Shown here in pieces: positions 1-25,399 of a stretch of 64,000 nt of DNA. Each line of letters opens with the position of its first letter. Positions within the stretch are counted from its first letter, which is position 1. The notes under the pieces were generated by a model that saw nothing but the letters and a program-made list of their open reading frames with translations, made no database searches and was not told the origin of the DNA. The DNA lies in assembly GCA_008508345.1 (NCBI GenBank), contig QNGE01000107.1, forward strand, positions 266,338-330,337, given 5' to 3'. Made by a program: the position numbers and the translations under genes. The DNA comes from Paragonimus westermani (Eukaryota; Platyhelminthes; Trematoda; Plagiorchiida; Troglotrematidae).

Positions 1-75
1 CAGAGCAGCTTGCTGACCGATTTGTCGGAGAGTGCGGACATTGAAGGCGCCAATGTTTACCAGTTGTCTTGGCAT
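1..75 (-). mobile_element. RTE-like LINE, start of ORF with endonuclease domain (runs off left edge)
   Basis: Read on the minus strand, an ATG at 75-73 opens a frame beginning MPRQLVNIGAFNVRTLRQIG and continuing QQAAL to the window edge. The NIGAFNVRTLRQIGQQAAL stretch is the typical opening of the apurinic-endonuclease-like domain of RTE-type non-LTR retrotransposons in flatworms. Such an enzyme nicks the target DNA to prime reverse transcription. Only the first 25 residues are inside the window. A diverged homologous stretch occurs at 15660-15780, where the start codon is lost. I cannot tell whether the rest of this copy is intact. Confidence 0.75.
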
Positions 76-480
76 CAGAAAACAATTATCGCCCGGAAGC
101 ACATGGAAGACAGAAGAAATAGGGGGTAAACAGTGGGGGAAATTCGTGATCGGTTAGTAATGTCACCGCCGAGAGAACGATAACTTCTGATACTTCTCGG
201 TCGTTTATGCCGCGGACGGGGGTTGACTTGAGGGACCCTACCCCGAGCTTCTGACTCGAAAGCCTGACCTGCGAGAAAACAGGATATAGGGTTTTCTTGA
301 GGGACCCTACCCGGAGCCAATGACACAAGAGTCTGACTCACTTGGCAGTGAGGGCTCGCTTAGCCCGAGGTCGCACTGAATAAGACAATAATGTCTGATT
401 CTGGACACTGCTGCTCGCAGCAGATGTACTCGAAGCTACATCGGGCTTTTAAGAGATATTTGATGTTTTTCGACCGTATT
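76..480 (-). other. Probable 5' leader of the RTE-like element, with an internal 68-bp-spaced repeat
   Basis: This lies immediately upstream of the endonuclease start on the minus strand. Two near-identical segments containing ttgagggaccctacc begin at 228 and 296 on the plus strand, 68 bp apart, and the surrounding bases are partly shared. Short repeated units in LINE 5' leaders are common. The right edge of the element cannot be set from sequence alone; 480 is a guess. No credible protein is seen. Confidence 0.35.
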
Positions 481-1149
481 GGATAATACGCCGGCGGTCA
501 CGGTGAACCGTTAGGCGATCGGAGTGCTCTTTGTTTGAGGGTACCTTTTCTAACCCCCCTCTTCCTGATACGGAAGACAGCAGTGCCGCAACTATCAAAA
601 TATTTCTGCTGTATGCCCATAGGATCGCGCCTCAATACCTAAGCACTCCTACGCGGTCAGTAGTGCGACATACAATCCTATGAGCGTAACTGCTTTTTAT
701 CTGAATGCTCCTCTTTGGCCTGTCTGACAAGGTTGCACCTGGAAGGACCGGAGTCCTAGTCAGCATAGCCCGCCGGATCAGAACAGTACACAAGCCCGAC
801 CACCTCGTCAAGGTAGCAGTATGGATTAAGACACTGTCACATATATTACCGACATTTAAGCAGACTAGTTAAAACTGATTGACTGAAAAGTGTGCACTAA
901 GACCAATAGAAAAGAATGGAGAATGAGTCAAAATTGTGTTACTCACTTTTCTTATCCGATCGAAGACTAGAAGTGCAGGAAACCGCAGAGGATAGATTGG
1001 CATCAAGATGGTGTTTGCAATCGCTGAAAGAAAATGAGACCATCAATGGACAGAAACAAATCATTTACTAAATAATTTGCAATAACCAAAACACAATCAG
1101 AACCCACTCCAATAAGACAATGAAATCGATCCGCAGATTCTTGTGTGAA

Positions 1150-1875
1150 GTCCACCTGCGTCAACACTCATCATCATCAACACCCTAGACAGCAATACAA
1201 CGGAGGCTCTCATTGATGCTTAACTGCCACACAACCACAAGGTAAAAAAGAAAACCCTGTATGGGAAGAAAGAATAGAAAGAAGGGGGAAGGGACCTAAC
1301 TACCAAAAATAGCTACGTCCATATTTAAACATTCAACATCAAGGTGCCCACACCTTACAAACAAACAACCGAGCTGTAAGTGAAAGTAGCACGACATCAG
1401 CAAGACAGCTTCCTTCCGGCTTTCACTGCCCCGCATCATTAAGTGCACTTACTTCACAGACAACTCGGCCAAACAACGACACTGCACGCAACTGAACCGG
1501 ATTAGCCCTCATCTCACCTGACGTCTCCAGCCACCGGACTCTGTGAGTCGCAAGGTCCCCAGCCCCGGAGACAAACTCGACCTACAATCCTGACCCAACC
1601 ACCTAAATCTGTGCAAATGTAAGTACTGAACAGAAAAATTCGTTTGACAATCAGTACCAAACACCCGCTTCCTAATCTCTTTGTTACTTACTCGCCGGCG
1701 CCATCCGATACGAGCGACTGAACGCAGACATCGGTGGTGAAATACCTGAAGGCGGTTCACGTCTTCTACCCTGAGTGGTCAAGTTTCATTGCTGTAGAGA
1801 GACCCGAACCTCATTGTCGCCCTGTATATGCGATCCTTGAAATTCACAATTTAGTTGTGCTTAATGTAAGGCTAG
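1150..1875 (-). mobile_element. RTE-like LINE fragment: C-terminus of reverse transcriptase ORF plus 3' tail
   Basis: On the minus strand, 1860-1510 encodes a diverged RTE C-terminal region. An in-frame TGA replaces the expected Trp before PLRVEDVNRLQVFHHRCLRS, followed by RRRVSNKEIRKRVFG and LHLHRFRWLG. This matches the post-catalytic block that flatworm RTE ORFs carry after the reverse transcriptase. Downstream on the same strand, 1459-1191 is a 269-bp tail shared with 14924-14656. It ends at a short GAT-rich run (about 1165-1180), as RTE 3' ends often do. The fragment is 5'-truncated and dead. Confidence 0.7.
1191..1459 (-). repeat. Shared 269-bp 3' tail repeat, copy 1
   Basis: This segment and 14656-14924 align over 269 bp with no net length difference and roughly 90% identity by eye. 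Both include a conserved purine-rich run near 1250-1290 and 14710-14750. Here it follows an RTE reverse transcriptase C-terminus; in the second copy it follows an endonuclease domain. It is therefore either the common 3' end of one LINE family or a separate short element that shares that end. Confidence 0.75.
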
Positions 1876-1879
1876 TGGT

Positions 1880-4800
1880 GCAATAGACACGGACGCACAA
1901 AGAAAGGAGTTCAGATTTCGACCGGGACAAGGATAATCAATATTGCTGAGCCCCAAATGACAAAAATTAGTTCAAACGCCCATTTGAATATGAGACCTAC
2001 GACCAAGTGAATGGTGTGAGTGGTGTTAAAAAGTCATTGCTTACACATGAGGTTGCAAAATCTCCCACCGCGAAATTCAAGCATGAATCTACTGACAATC
2101 ACACACAGCAGGATAATGGTTACCTTGCATCGGGAACCCTGAGGAATAAAGGGAGATGCAGCCCCGATTGATAGTGTCCGGTAAAAACGCAGACCGTGTG
2201 TTTGTGAACGATAGCCCAAGGTAGACACTCCTGATCAAAGGTACTACCGGCGCTTAATAGTTAACCATATCGGCGACTTCATAACTGCTTGATAGGACGT
2301 GGACTTGGTCCTGAGTTTGAAGAAGATATACATCCAAGCAGCTGCCGTGGAGACTACGCTGATGGCTATAAAGGAGTTCATCTACCTAGATTCCACAGTT
2401 CCCAACAACTTCTTCCGCGATGTCAAACAGGGTCGGCGCACCAGCAACGGTAACCACGAATTCCCACAACGGTAATAACTCCCAGATGCGCCTTGTGATG
2501 CGAACCAACTCGCCCATTTACTGTATTCAGCAGCGTGGGTGGGTAAAAATGCGCCACGGAAGACAACTCCCTCACTGTATAGCCCAAGCGAATTCAGCCT
2601 CTAGTTAGTTATTCTTCTACATATTCTAAAACAGACGCTGACGTTACCCCGGTGAATCTGATCTCCTGTGATCTAGTCTCCGACCACCGCTGACCATTGC
2701 TTATACCGAAAGTGTGCACTAATATAAGCGCATTCAAGGTTTACATTCTACAACATACAGATTAAGAGACCGCTCTCACTCAGACAATATATTTATTGAA
2801 AGTCAACGTGTTGTGATTCAGATGCTACTGTACACAGGATACTCACTGTACACTGTAGGTTACTCCGAAGCAGCTACCATCAATCACACTGGAGCACAGT
2901 CTACAACCACATTGGTGGATGGGATTACCGTCAACAGGGACTCTTACTTGACATTTTCCGTTAGTGCAATCCCAAGGGAACAAACCTTCCGACATTTGGC
3001 AATAATGTACTCATAAGTCAAATGACTAAAACGGCAACGCTTTAGAAGACGCCTGTTAGACGATTCTGGTACCTCTACTGGGGTCGACGAGTGGATGATA
3101 CAGTCAGTTTTGGGACCGGTCAGTTGACTAAGCCAGACTGAGTCTAATCAAGGAGCAGTTTGAAGGATGGCATCACGTCACTCGAAAAATTATGAGACGC
3201 TGTTGCAACCGCGTGCCCAGCATAGATTACGTTCACCCAGCACTAGTTTATACCACATCTCCAATTCACTTGGCGTCTTGCATCCCCGGATGCAGTCTGG
3301 CCTCAGAGAGACTCAAATAGACCGTTGAACGTGGCGCGACCCGAATCAAGACCCTCGACCCCACAGGAACACGGAACTAGATTCAGACCGTGTGCAGGCA
3401 CTACGTCACTTCATTCCCAAGTTCGCTGGACAACGGCCTCAAAGACCGTAGTGGATAGCTGACAAAAAAATTGGGCATGACAGAGGTAAGACGTGTGTAA
3501 CAAACTGGTCTGGAATGTAAGCTCAAAAATTGTAATTTTGCAGCCTCCAGTGGGTACTGGACAAGAAGTTCATATGCGATTCGGGCAGCAAGTACCACAG
3601 TTATCGAAGACCTTAAAACCACTGGACGTTAGATGGAAAGCCCCTTACGGTAGTTTATGCAGCAATTTACGGCGGGAGATCAACAAAACGGTGAGCCATA
3701 GTCTAATCGTGCAGTTGGAAGCATAGAAAGCTGAACAAATGAACGATAGAAGCCACGTTAGCGCCACGGACCACCGGTAACCTTACGTTAACCCGTACCA
3801 CTAGCTCGAAGTGTTCATCTGATGGCGACAGATGGTATACGCATCTATAAGTACATGTTTAGGTCCTGAGAGAAACGTTTAGGGGAACACGTTAACCGAC
3901 ATCTTTTATCTATTGTGTTATCACCGTGCCTGTATTGTCATGTCCTAGTCAGCAAACTTAGAACCACCTACAAAAATTGTGGTCTGCAACTGTATCGTGG
4001 CTCACAAGCACAATAGGACCAGATCTGAAAGACTTAGTGACGATACCCATCGAAGTGATGAGGCGTCAGCACAGGGTCCCCATTCGATTGTTGTTACCGG
4101 TGTGGGTAGGAACGATGGTCACTCTAAGAAGAGGTCTACTAAGAATAATGAACATATCAGGAAGGGATAAGAGGACTCTTGTGAAAAATACAAGGGAACT
4201 AAGTTGGTCCGTCACAACTAGGACTCTGGAGTCCACCACATCTCGTTGAATCACTAGTTCCATTTTACGAACGTGCCGTCTAAGGAAACTACCAACTTTT
4301 TAATTCATTGCGGAAGATCACCTGGGCATTTGAGGGGATTAGTACTGGCATAGACGCCCGATTTAAAGTTTAAACCCGATAGGAAAATCTACCCCCCCCC
4401 CAAGGATGGAGTCCTGATGAGCCCATCACTAGACACTGTTAGCTGACATATACAAACGAAATTGGCGGGATTGACCAAACAATATACTGCACACAAGCCA
4501 TACGCAGATACTTTCTTTAGTACAGAAGTCAGTGTGGATGTTCACACCCTGTTGTAGACGGCTAACGCAGTTCATGGAGACCTGAAAACCACTATGGAAG
4601 CACAGCAGGATAGAGGAGTACCCTCTTCCGATTGTGCTATAGTCACACAGATGAATCAGTTCGGCGAAGCAAGTAAAGGGAGAGTATGTGAAGTGGTCAG
4701 TATACTGATTTTCTACTAGTGAAGCATAATCAGAACTTGAGATGCGCAGTAAATCGAAATCGTAACTCTTCGTGATAAGACGATGAACATGAGGACTCGA

Positions 4801-7800
4801 ATTTCGTTTAAAACTTTTCGTGCTGAAAAAACATCCCCGACAAGCCCATAGTATCTTTTTTCGACCATTGATAGATCCAGAAGATTAACGGTGTGATGGA
4901 AATATCGGGTCAGCAATGGCGAAGTTCGCCAGTGTGTTTATTGAGCAAGTCTTCAATTCCCTGAAAATATCGTTCTATTTGCCTTGCAAAAGACCTAACG
5001 CTACTAGTTTAGGTGATCTTCAAAGTTGGCATCGATATGTTTCTTGGCCTTGTACGAGTGTTCTCCACCTTTCGTTGCTATTTCTGACATCCCGTCTATA
5101 CGTCCATCTTCTGATTAGAGTCTCGCTGTATTGCCTGGACTTTCGCCCGGTACATTTTTCGACCTTGCTTTCTTATTGGTCACAAATCCCATAAATTTGA
5201 ACGAGTTTGTGACCATGTTGTCTCCGGACTAAGCGACATAATAAAGCTGTTTGAAGGTCAGTCTTCTTCCTGTCTTCACGCGTTAGTGTTGGGCGGTTGG
5301 GTTGGCTGAGTAGTTCCCATCGCGCTGTTCATTGCCGTTATCCGCCTTGTCGTTAACCGTTGTTCTTTTATCTGTTTTAGCCAACTTCCGCCCTCATAGA
5401 CCAAAGTTCCAATTATAAGTGTCTTCGGGGTGGACGGACAATGATAGTATCTTATAAAATTTGTTGAGTTGGACACATCTTGTGAAAGCCAACTCACAGC
5501 TTGCTATGACGTGCCCCGTCTGAGAGATGTGGGGTCGGATGGGAAAGGCATTTCAATGACCAGGAACCTGGCTTGAGTAGGGCGTTCCCGGCTATCTGAT
5601 TGTGATCCAAAGGACAGTAAACATTTCTGACCAACAATCTTGGCGCATATCGTTAGTAGTTTTCCCACTTAACTCAGCATCATTTTCTTTTCTTAATCAT
5701 CATCATCATCAACAACATCACCACAAAGGTCTTGAGACTGACCAGAGAGTACAGTGGCTCGGACAGCCGCCCACCTTAACGGTGAGGTGGAATACCCCAG
5801 AAAATCATCACTCATTGTTTCTCTCCTACTCTCGTCCTCTGTAGCGCGTTTGCTGAGTGACGCGGCTCAGCTGTTAAATATATTATAATGGCTTCTAACC
5901 GCAACTATTCAAACATCGACGTTGTGCACAATCGTACGTACCAGGTAGCATCAGCGGTTAAACAGCAATTCGGTTGGTATCGAACATTTGGCAATGATGA
6001 ACAAGCAAACCTGCTTGCTCCTTATATCAGAACACAGAAATGGGTCGCTCGTTCAGGTACTAAGGATGTCATGTCATCCGCAACATCGAGTACCCTGTTC
6101 TGATGCCCAAGTGGACTAGGGTAAGACGCAAGGTGTACAAAGAATGGCTCAACACAGGGGAAGAAGGGCAGCTGCCAATAGGTTAACCATCGAAGGTCAG
6201 GTCTGTTCCTCGAACTAGGGTACTTGAGAATGACAGAGAGTAGGTAAACAGAAGTTGGAAGTGGCTATCAGGATTCAGTAATGGGAATGCTGTCGTTGTT
6301 TGCTCGAACTGTCTTATAGGATATTCACTGCATCACCTAACAAGCCATCCATATTTCAGAGAGAACCCAACCAGGAAGCGAAAACGCTTACGCCGTTGGG
6401 ACCGACCACCTGTCATAAACCGTGACTTCTTCGGCCAGACACCCGGTAGGTCATGAGGCTGCCAATCTGCTAGACGAACAATAGCAAAAAATGACTACTA
6501 CTAATCTAACAATGGCCGTTTACACCCCTTTTTAATCGCCTTGTACCTCAGAACAATAAGCGGAGGGCTCAGGAAAGTGTACAACATGACAAGCGGGGTC
6601 TGGTATCCTCAACGCGACGTAACAAACCAAATCCGTGTGACCCGCATTCGGACGAATTAAACTGGTTGGCTCCTGCGATTAAAAAACGCTTCCAAATCTC
6701 TTTGCAGGCACCTAATGCGCGCGATTAGCCGAAAGCACGTGACAGACAAGTTAGATTTCAACGGATCTGTTTTGTGGAAGTAGAATGAACTGCTGACTGT
6801 GGTGTAATTTTAAAGTGAAGTTTTGAGGTTTCAAGTATCAAAGTTAAAAATGAAGTGATGGACGAAGGGGAAGGGTCAAGAGCGTCGAACAAAATATCGA
6901 CAACGAATGTTTTGAGATAAGTAAAATACACACAAATACAACTCCGACTAGCAACAGCACCCGACAACTTCTACCAAGTGTGTGGCCATCCCGCAGACCC
7001 TGCGCCTTGTATAGTGCAAAGCAGCTCATGTTTGCGGTGTACAGCTTAGTAGTATTTTGTCATGACCTGGTCCCACCCTCAACCGTATTAATGAGCCTAA
7101 CTCCCAAACGAACGACCACCATGAGCAGGGAAAACGTAACTTCACCACAACAGACCAGCGTGGCTTTGCACATGGCACTTTCAAAGTAATGCAACAGAAC
7201 TTTCGAACAGAGTGAACTGGCTACAGCAATAAGCCCGGGAAGTGCAGCAGGAAAACTACCGAAAAATGGAATAAAAGTTTCGCAGAAGCAAAACTGAATC
7301 ATTCCCAAGTTAGCACGAGGGAATCAGGATTGCCAGTTGATAAACACCTAGATGCTGGCAGTCTGTTATTGCGAGATTGTGACCACGAAGAAAGCAGTGA
7401 CGGGAAAAGCCAACTTACGCAAACTTGTCGACATCAGTTTTCTCCATTCGATTGACAGTAACTGATTCCGGAACCGTTGTACTGGTGGCTATAGAGTTTC
7501 GATCCACTGAGAAACGCTGGGAGTTGGGCAAAGAGCAAGTCACAGATACAGGGAGTGCTTGTTGCTCAGAAGCTTGATGAAATTCAGTGACTGGTCCATT
7601 CCACTTCGTGTTCTCAGGCTGGCCTGCAAAAGGATATACGTAGTGTCACCAAAACGAAACACACAGAATAAATCTGTGCTCATCGACCAAAATATGGAAG
7701 TGCATTTTGTTATACACACAAAAGATGTTCCAAGCAGAGTTACAAATCTGGAGATGCTTCCATCGTGAGTTATTCTCTTATGTCTATTTCAGACTCATTG

Positions 7801-9027
7801 AAGTCCACAGCTCAGCACAAATGTCAAGGGCAAGTGTGGGAGACATACCGGGAGTGACTGGGTAGGGAAAAAGGCCGGACGATACACTGAGAAATACTGA
7901 GGCGTACCGAACGGTCGCCATTTCATCGAGCAAAATTCTAATGAATTACCACCGATGTACTTTTCCCAATAATAACTGCTTCCATTTATTCCTGACGTGC
8001 CATGCAACATAAAACGCTGATCGGCACATTCAATCGTGTTGATGTTTGTTGTTTGTCCGGTCAGCCTCTACGCAATTATTCTTATCAGTGACTGGAAGCA
8101 TTCGCAGAAAACACTAGGCAGAGCACTGTATCTTTTCAACATGACCGTTCTCAATACACTACGACTAAAGCATAAGCCAGAAGAAACTTGCAATTAACTA
8201 TGTCAAGCCAGTGTGTCTGAAGCGGCAGATTTGTGCCCGTAGAAAGCACCATCGCTGCCAGATTCAATAGAAAATGGATAGCTACAGGCAAAATAAATGA
8301 ATAAACAACATAGACAAAATCGAAGGGGGATGTGTAGAAGACAATGAAATTCCATGGCAGACTGTCAAAAACCACGAACACACGTGGGTAGAAAAACCAG
8401 TAAGCAAACATTGAAATGGAACAAAAAGAGCCGGACTGTGAATAAACATGGAACCTTTCACTCATCAGTTAATCGCAATTACCGTGCAAGTGCAATGTTG
8501 GCACATACAAAAAGACCAAACATGGAACAACAGACAGTCGGGGCAGAGCACACGGTTCCACAGTGAGCACACCACTGACACTCATATTACATCATTTGTG
8601 ACAGCATGTTTGACTACTGACGAGCACCGTTCTACGAACTAGTCAGGCAGCTACCGACGTCCCACACAACGAAACCTTCACCTTCACGAACCAGTCGCAA
8701 GCTTACATCCTAATCAGTGACGCCTGAATGTGACGTGGTAAGTGATAGACAGGCACTCACTAAATACCATAAGTGGTTAAGGACCCTTCTAGGGTATCCG
8801 TCGGCAGTGAACAAGTCAAATGAATGTTCAGGTCTTGTGTTCGGATGAGCTGCAAAGTGTTTGTACGTCGTAAAAATCGGTAGACACAGCTTTCGAAGTG
8901 ATAGACCCTGTGGTCGCTGTTGGATGACGTCGGTTGTTATCGGCTTACGACAGACAGTATTTTTGAGATCACTATCATGTCTTCTAGCCAATACATGCAG
9001 AACCGCCTACACACTGATTTCAACCAA
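1880..9027. other. 7.1 kb without a recognisable gene
   Basis: I read both strands and recognise no conserved domain. All open frames are short (about 100 codons or less), without family resemblance. Small landmarks are a run of ten C at 4392-4401 and a short CAT/CAA-type trinucleotide run at about 5697-5715. If HIPK ends at 9028, this is its downstream intergenic region, probably made of repeats too decayed to identify by eye. Confidence 0.6.
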
Positions 9028-23399
<14,372 letters not shown>

Positions 23400-24480
23400 C
23401 TTCAGGTAGAGCCTTTGATGAGATAAGATCGAAGGAAGCAGTTACCGAAAAGTTCAGAGCTTGCGGTGTTAAACCAATCAATGAGCCGCTTGGAAAGCTC
23501 TGGGGTCCAGCTGGTTTTCCTGACTCTAGCCTCTTTGTTTAGCGAATTCGGAAACGCAGTAGTGATATTATGCCACATGTTTGGTATTGTCCACGAATCG
23601 CAACAGGGAAGAGGACGGTGGGGAGGATGTCATTTATGTGGGTTCGAAAGTCAACTTGTCCGAGATCCAAGCCTTGGGAAACTCCATGTTGTTCCCATGC
23701 GGACCGGAGAAGCAGGAGTTGTTCCAAGCATGGTGAAAGCGAGTGATGAGATAGAAGTGTAGCCACCCTATCAAATTTCTATGAACGCCGAGGCTGCCCA
23801 GTTTATCGAGTAGCACGGCATGGTTTAATCGATCGAACGCCCTGGGAAAAACCAGATAAGCAACCATTGTAGTGCTGTGATCGTCCGACTGCGCCCCTTG
23901 GTCATTGCCAACAGAAGGTTTGTTGCATGTGCACAGGAAAGTTTTTAGCTGACAAGCTGTTAGAAAGAGCATAATGCACAGGCACTTCGAGCACCCTGGA
24001 TGCAATGGTAAGGGCGGCTACTGGTCCATGGATTAATGGAAGTATACGGTGAGCATCAATGTATGTCCAGGGGGCTAGTAACCTGTTCGGCACCCTCAGG
24101 CAAAACAAAGAAACTGACCCTTTCCCATCCGGGTAGCTATTCTGGAGGTTACTCAGCTTGAATACTCCAGTTAGCGCAGATGTGCCTACGGTATATACAA
24201 AATGAGTGAGGGGGTCTGTTGCAACCGTGCTGAGTGGTGTAAAAGGTAAGCAGTTTTTATCATTATAGTCAGCTGGTATACTAGCATACACATTGTCAGT
24301 AGTGATGAGTCCCAGAAGACCCATCAGCTAAGAAAAATGGCTTCAGCTGTGCGAGCCTGAGATATGTATGGGAACGATCCTCTTTGATCGGACCCAGATC
24401 GACTCATGAGCCGTTGCTGCTAACAAAAGTGGTCTTTCTGGATGAAGGTCCTGGAGAAATTTTGAAAGCAAACGTAGGAC
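23400..24480 (-). mobile_element. CR1-like LINE fragment, decayed reverse transcriptase
   Basis: Minus-strand 23890-23640 encodes VAYLVFPRAFDRLNHAVLLD and KLGSLGVHRNLIGWLHFYLI, the CR1/Jockey motif A block (usually YLDFSKAFDRVNHAVLLDKL). The catalytic Asp is replaced. NDILPTVLFPVAI follows near 23600, equivalent to the YINDLP segment, and the YADD box is not recognisable. Upstream (24324-23900) weak resemblance to the pre-catalytic region continues in other frames. The limits are approximate and the element is dead. Confidence 0.65.
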
Positions 24481-25040
24481 TTCCGATCATATTCAATCCC
24501 AGATATCCGGATGGTCACCCAAGCCTGCCTTCTTCTGCGGACCAGTTGGAAGGTTTTGAGCCTAAGTTGCCCGGGGACTTCCGATGGTTTAGCTATACCG
24601 ACCTCGGCAACCACGTCGAGGGCTTCGGGAAACTTCGTACACAGATCATTAACAGATCAGGATGGGTCAAGTTTTTTTCAAGTCAGAGACGAGAGATATA
24701 GCCTGAAACGTCGCACACCCATTCGTCTAGTGTTTCTGTTACAGGTGTTCACTGAGTCCCCGCTTCTAGCGCTACGGGCAAAACCAACCCACGTGGTCAC
24801 TTTTTTGGGAACTGTGACCTCGAGGCTTTTCACTGATGGGAACGTTAGCAAGTCGCAGTGCGGCTCGACCGTTTCAACAGGGTGTGTAATCGCTAGTGTG
24901 TTTGGTCGGCTTGAGTGAGTTACCGATAAAAAATTTAGCTGCCACTGGACCTTCGGTGCCCGAGTGTGAGACAGTTGGGAGGTTGGTTTCATGAGTGAGT
25001 TGGCAGATATGTGAATTTAGATGGGACCTAATAATAAAAA
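24481..25040. other. Unassigned, possibly further decayed LINE sequence
   Basis: Open frames on both strands reach 135 codons but I recognise no domain. Position next to the CR1-like fragment makes older LINE sequence plausible. That is inference only. Confidence 0.25.
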
Positions 25041-25054
25041 GCCAGGGATTTGGC

Positions 25055-25125
25055 TGAATTCGAACTGGCAACAGAAAGCAGTATGTCTCAGCACACCAAT
25101 CGCTATACCAGGCACCACGAGGCCA
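25055..25125 (-). repeat. tRNA-like sequence (possible SINE head)
   Basis: On the minus strand, TATAGCGATTGG resembles an A box and CCAGTTCGAATTC resembles a B box (GGTTCGAATCC). They are separated by roughly 30 nt. No intact cloverleaf was found. It could be a tRNA-derived SINE head or a tRNA pseudogene. Confidence 0.35.
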
Positions 25126-25316
25126 TTGCAGAAGCTGGGAAATTCCACACCCAGTTTCTGTAGCCTACTTGTCCCACTGTCATGCATGGAACCTAAAAAA
25201 TGATCCAGGCTGCCCCTCAAACAGTTCGCGCTAGGGCATACGAAGGCCACTTTTGAGCATAAAAAGGGTGTTACTACTGAGTGGTTTGGCGGATGTGAAC
25301 TTTCCGAACTGCTGGT

Positions 25317-25398
25317 ATGGCTTTGCAGCTCAGCTGGCAGAGAGGTTGACGCGTTGAGTCAGGCTGTTTTTGTCGCTGGTTTGAATCCAGCCAGAGCC
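25317..25398 (+). repeat. tRNA-like sequence (possible SINE head)
   Basis: AGCTCAGCTGGCAGAG (25327-25342) is a good RNA polymerase III A box and GGTTTGAATCC (25378-25388) a good B box with one change. Both flank a tRNA-sized interval. The acceptor stem does not pair convincingly, so this is a tRNA-derived repeat rather than a working tRNA. It points the opposite way to the tRNA-like sequence 200 bp to its left. Confidence 0.5.
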
Positions 25399-25399
25399 C

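Noticed and set aside
330..480. GGGCTAAGCGAG on the minus strand near 356-367, like the J4/2 of an HDV-like ribozyme, in the RTE leader
   Set aside because: No TGGGCA-like segment, no P4 hairpin, and no upstream strand pairs with the following CGAGCCC as P2 would need.
4395..4465. CTGATGAG after GTC, resembling a hammerhead ribozyme core
   Set aside because: No CGAAA at proper distance and no helix II; the nearest cgaaa is about 40 nt away without pairing.
8605..8645. CTGACGAG ... CGAAC, hammerhead-like
   Set aside because: The conserved GAAA is GAAC and helix II does not pair.
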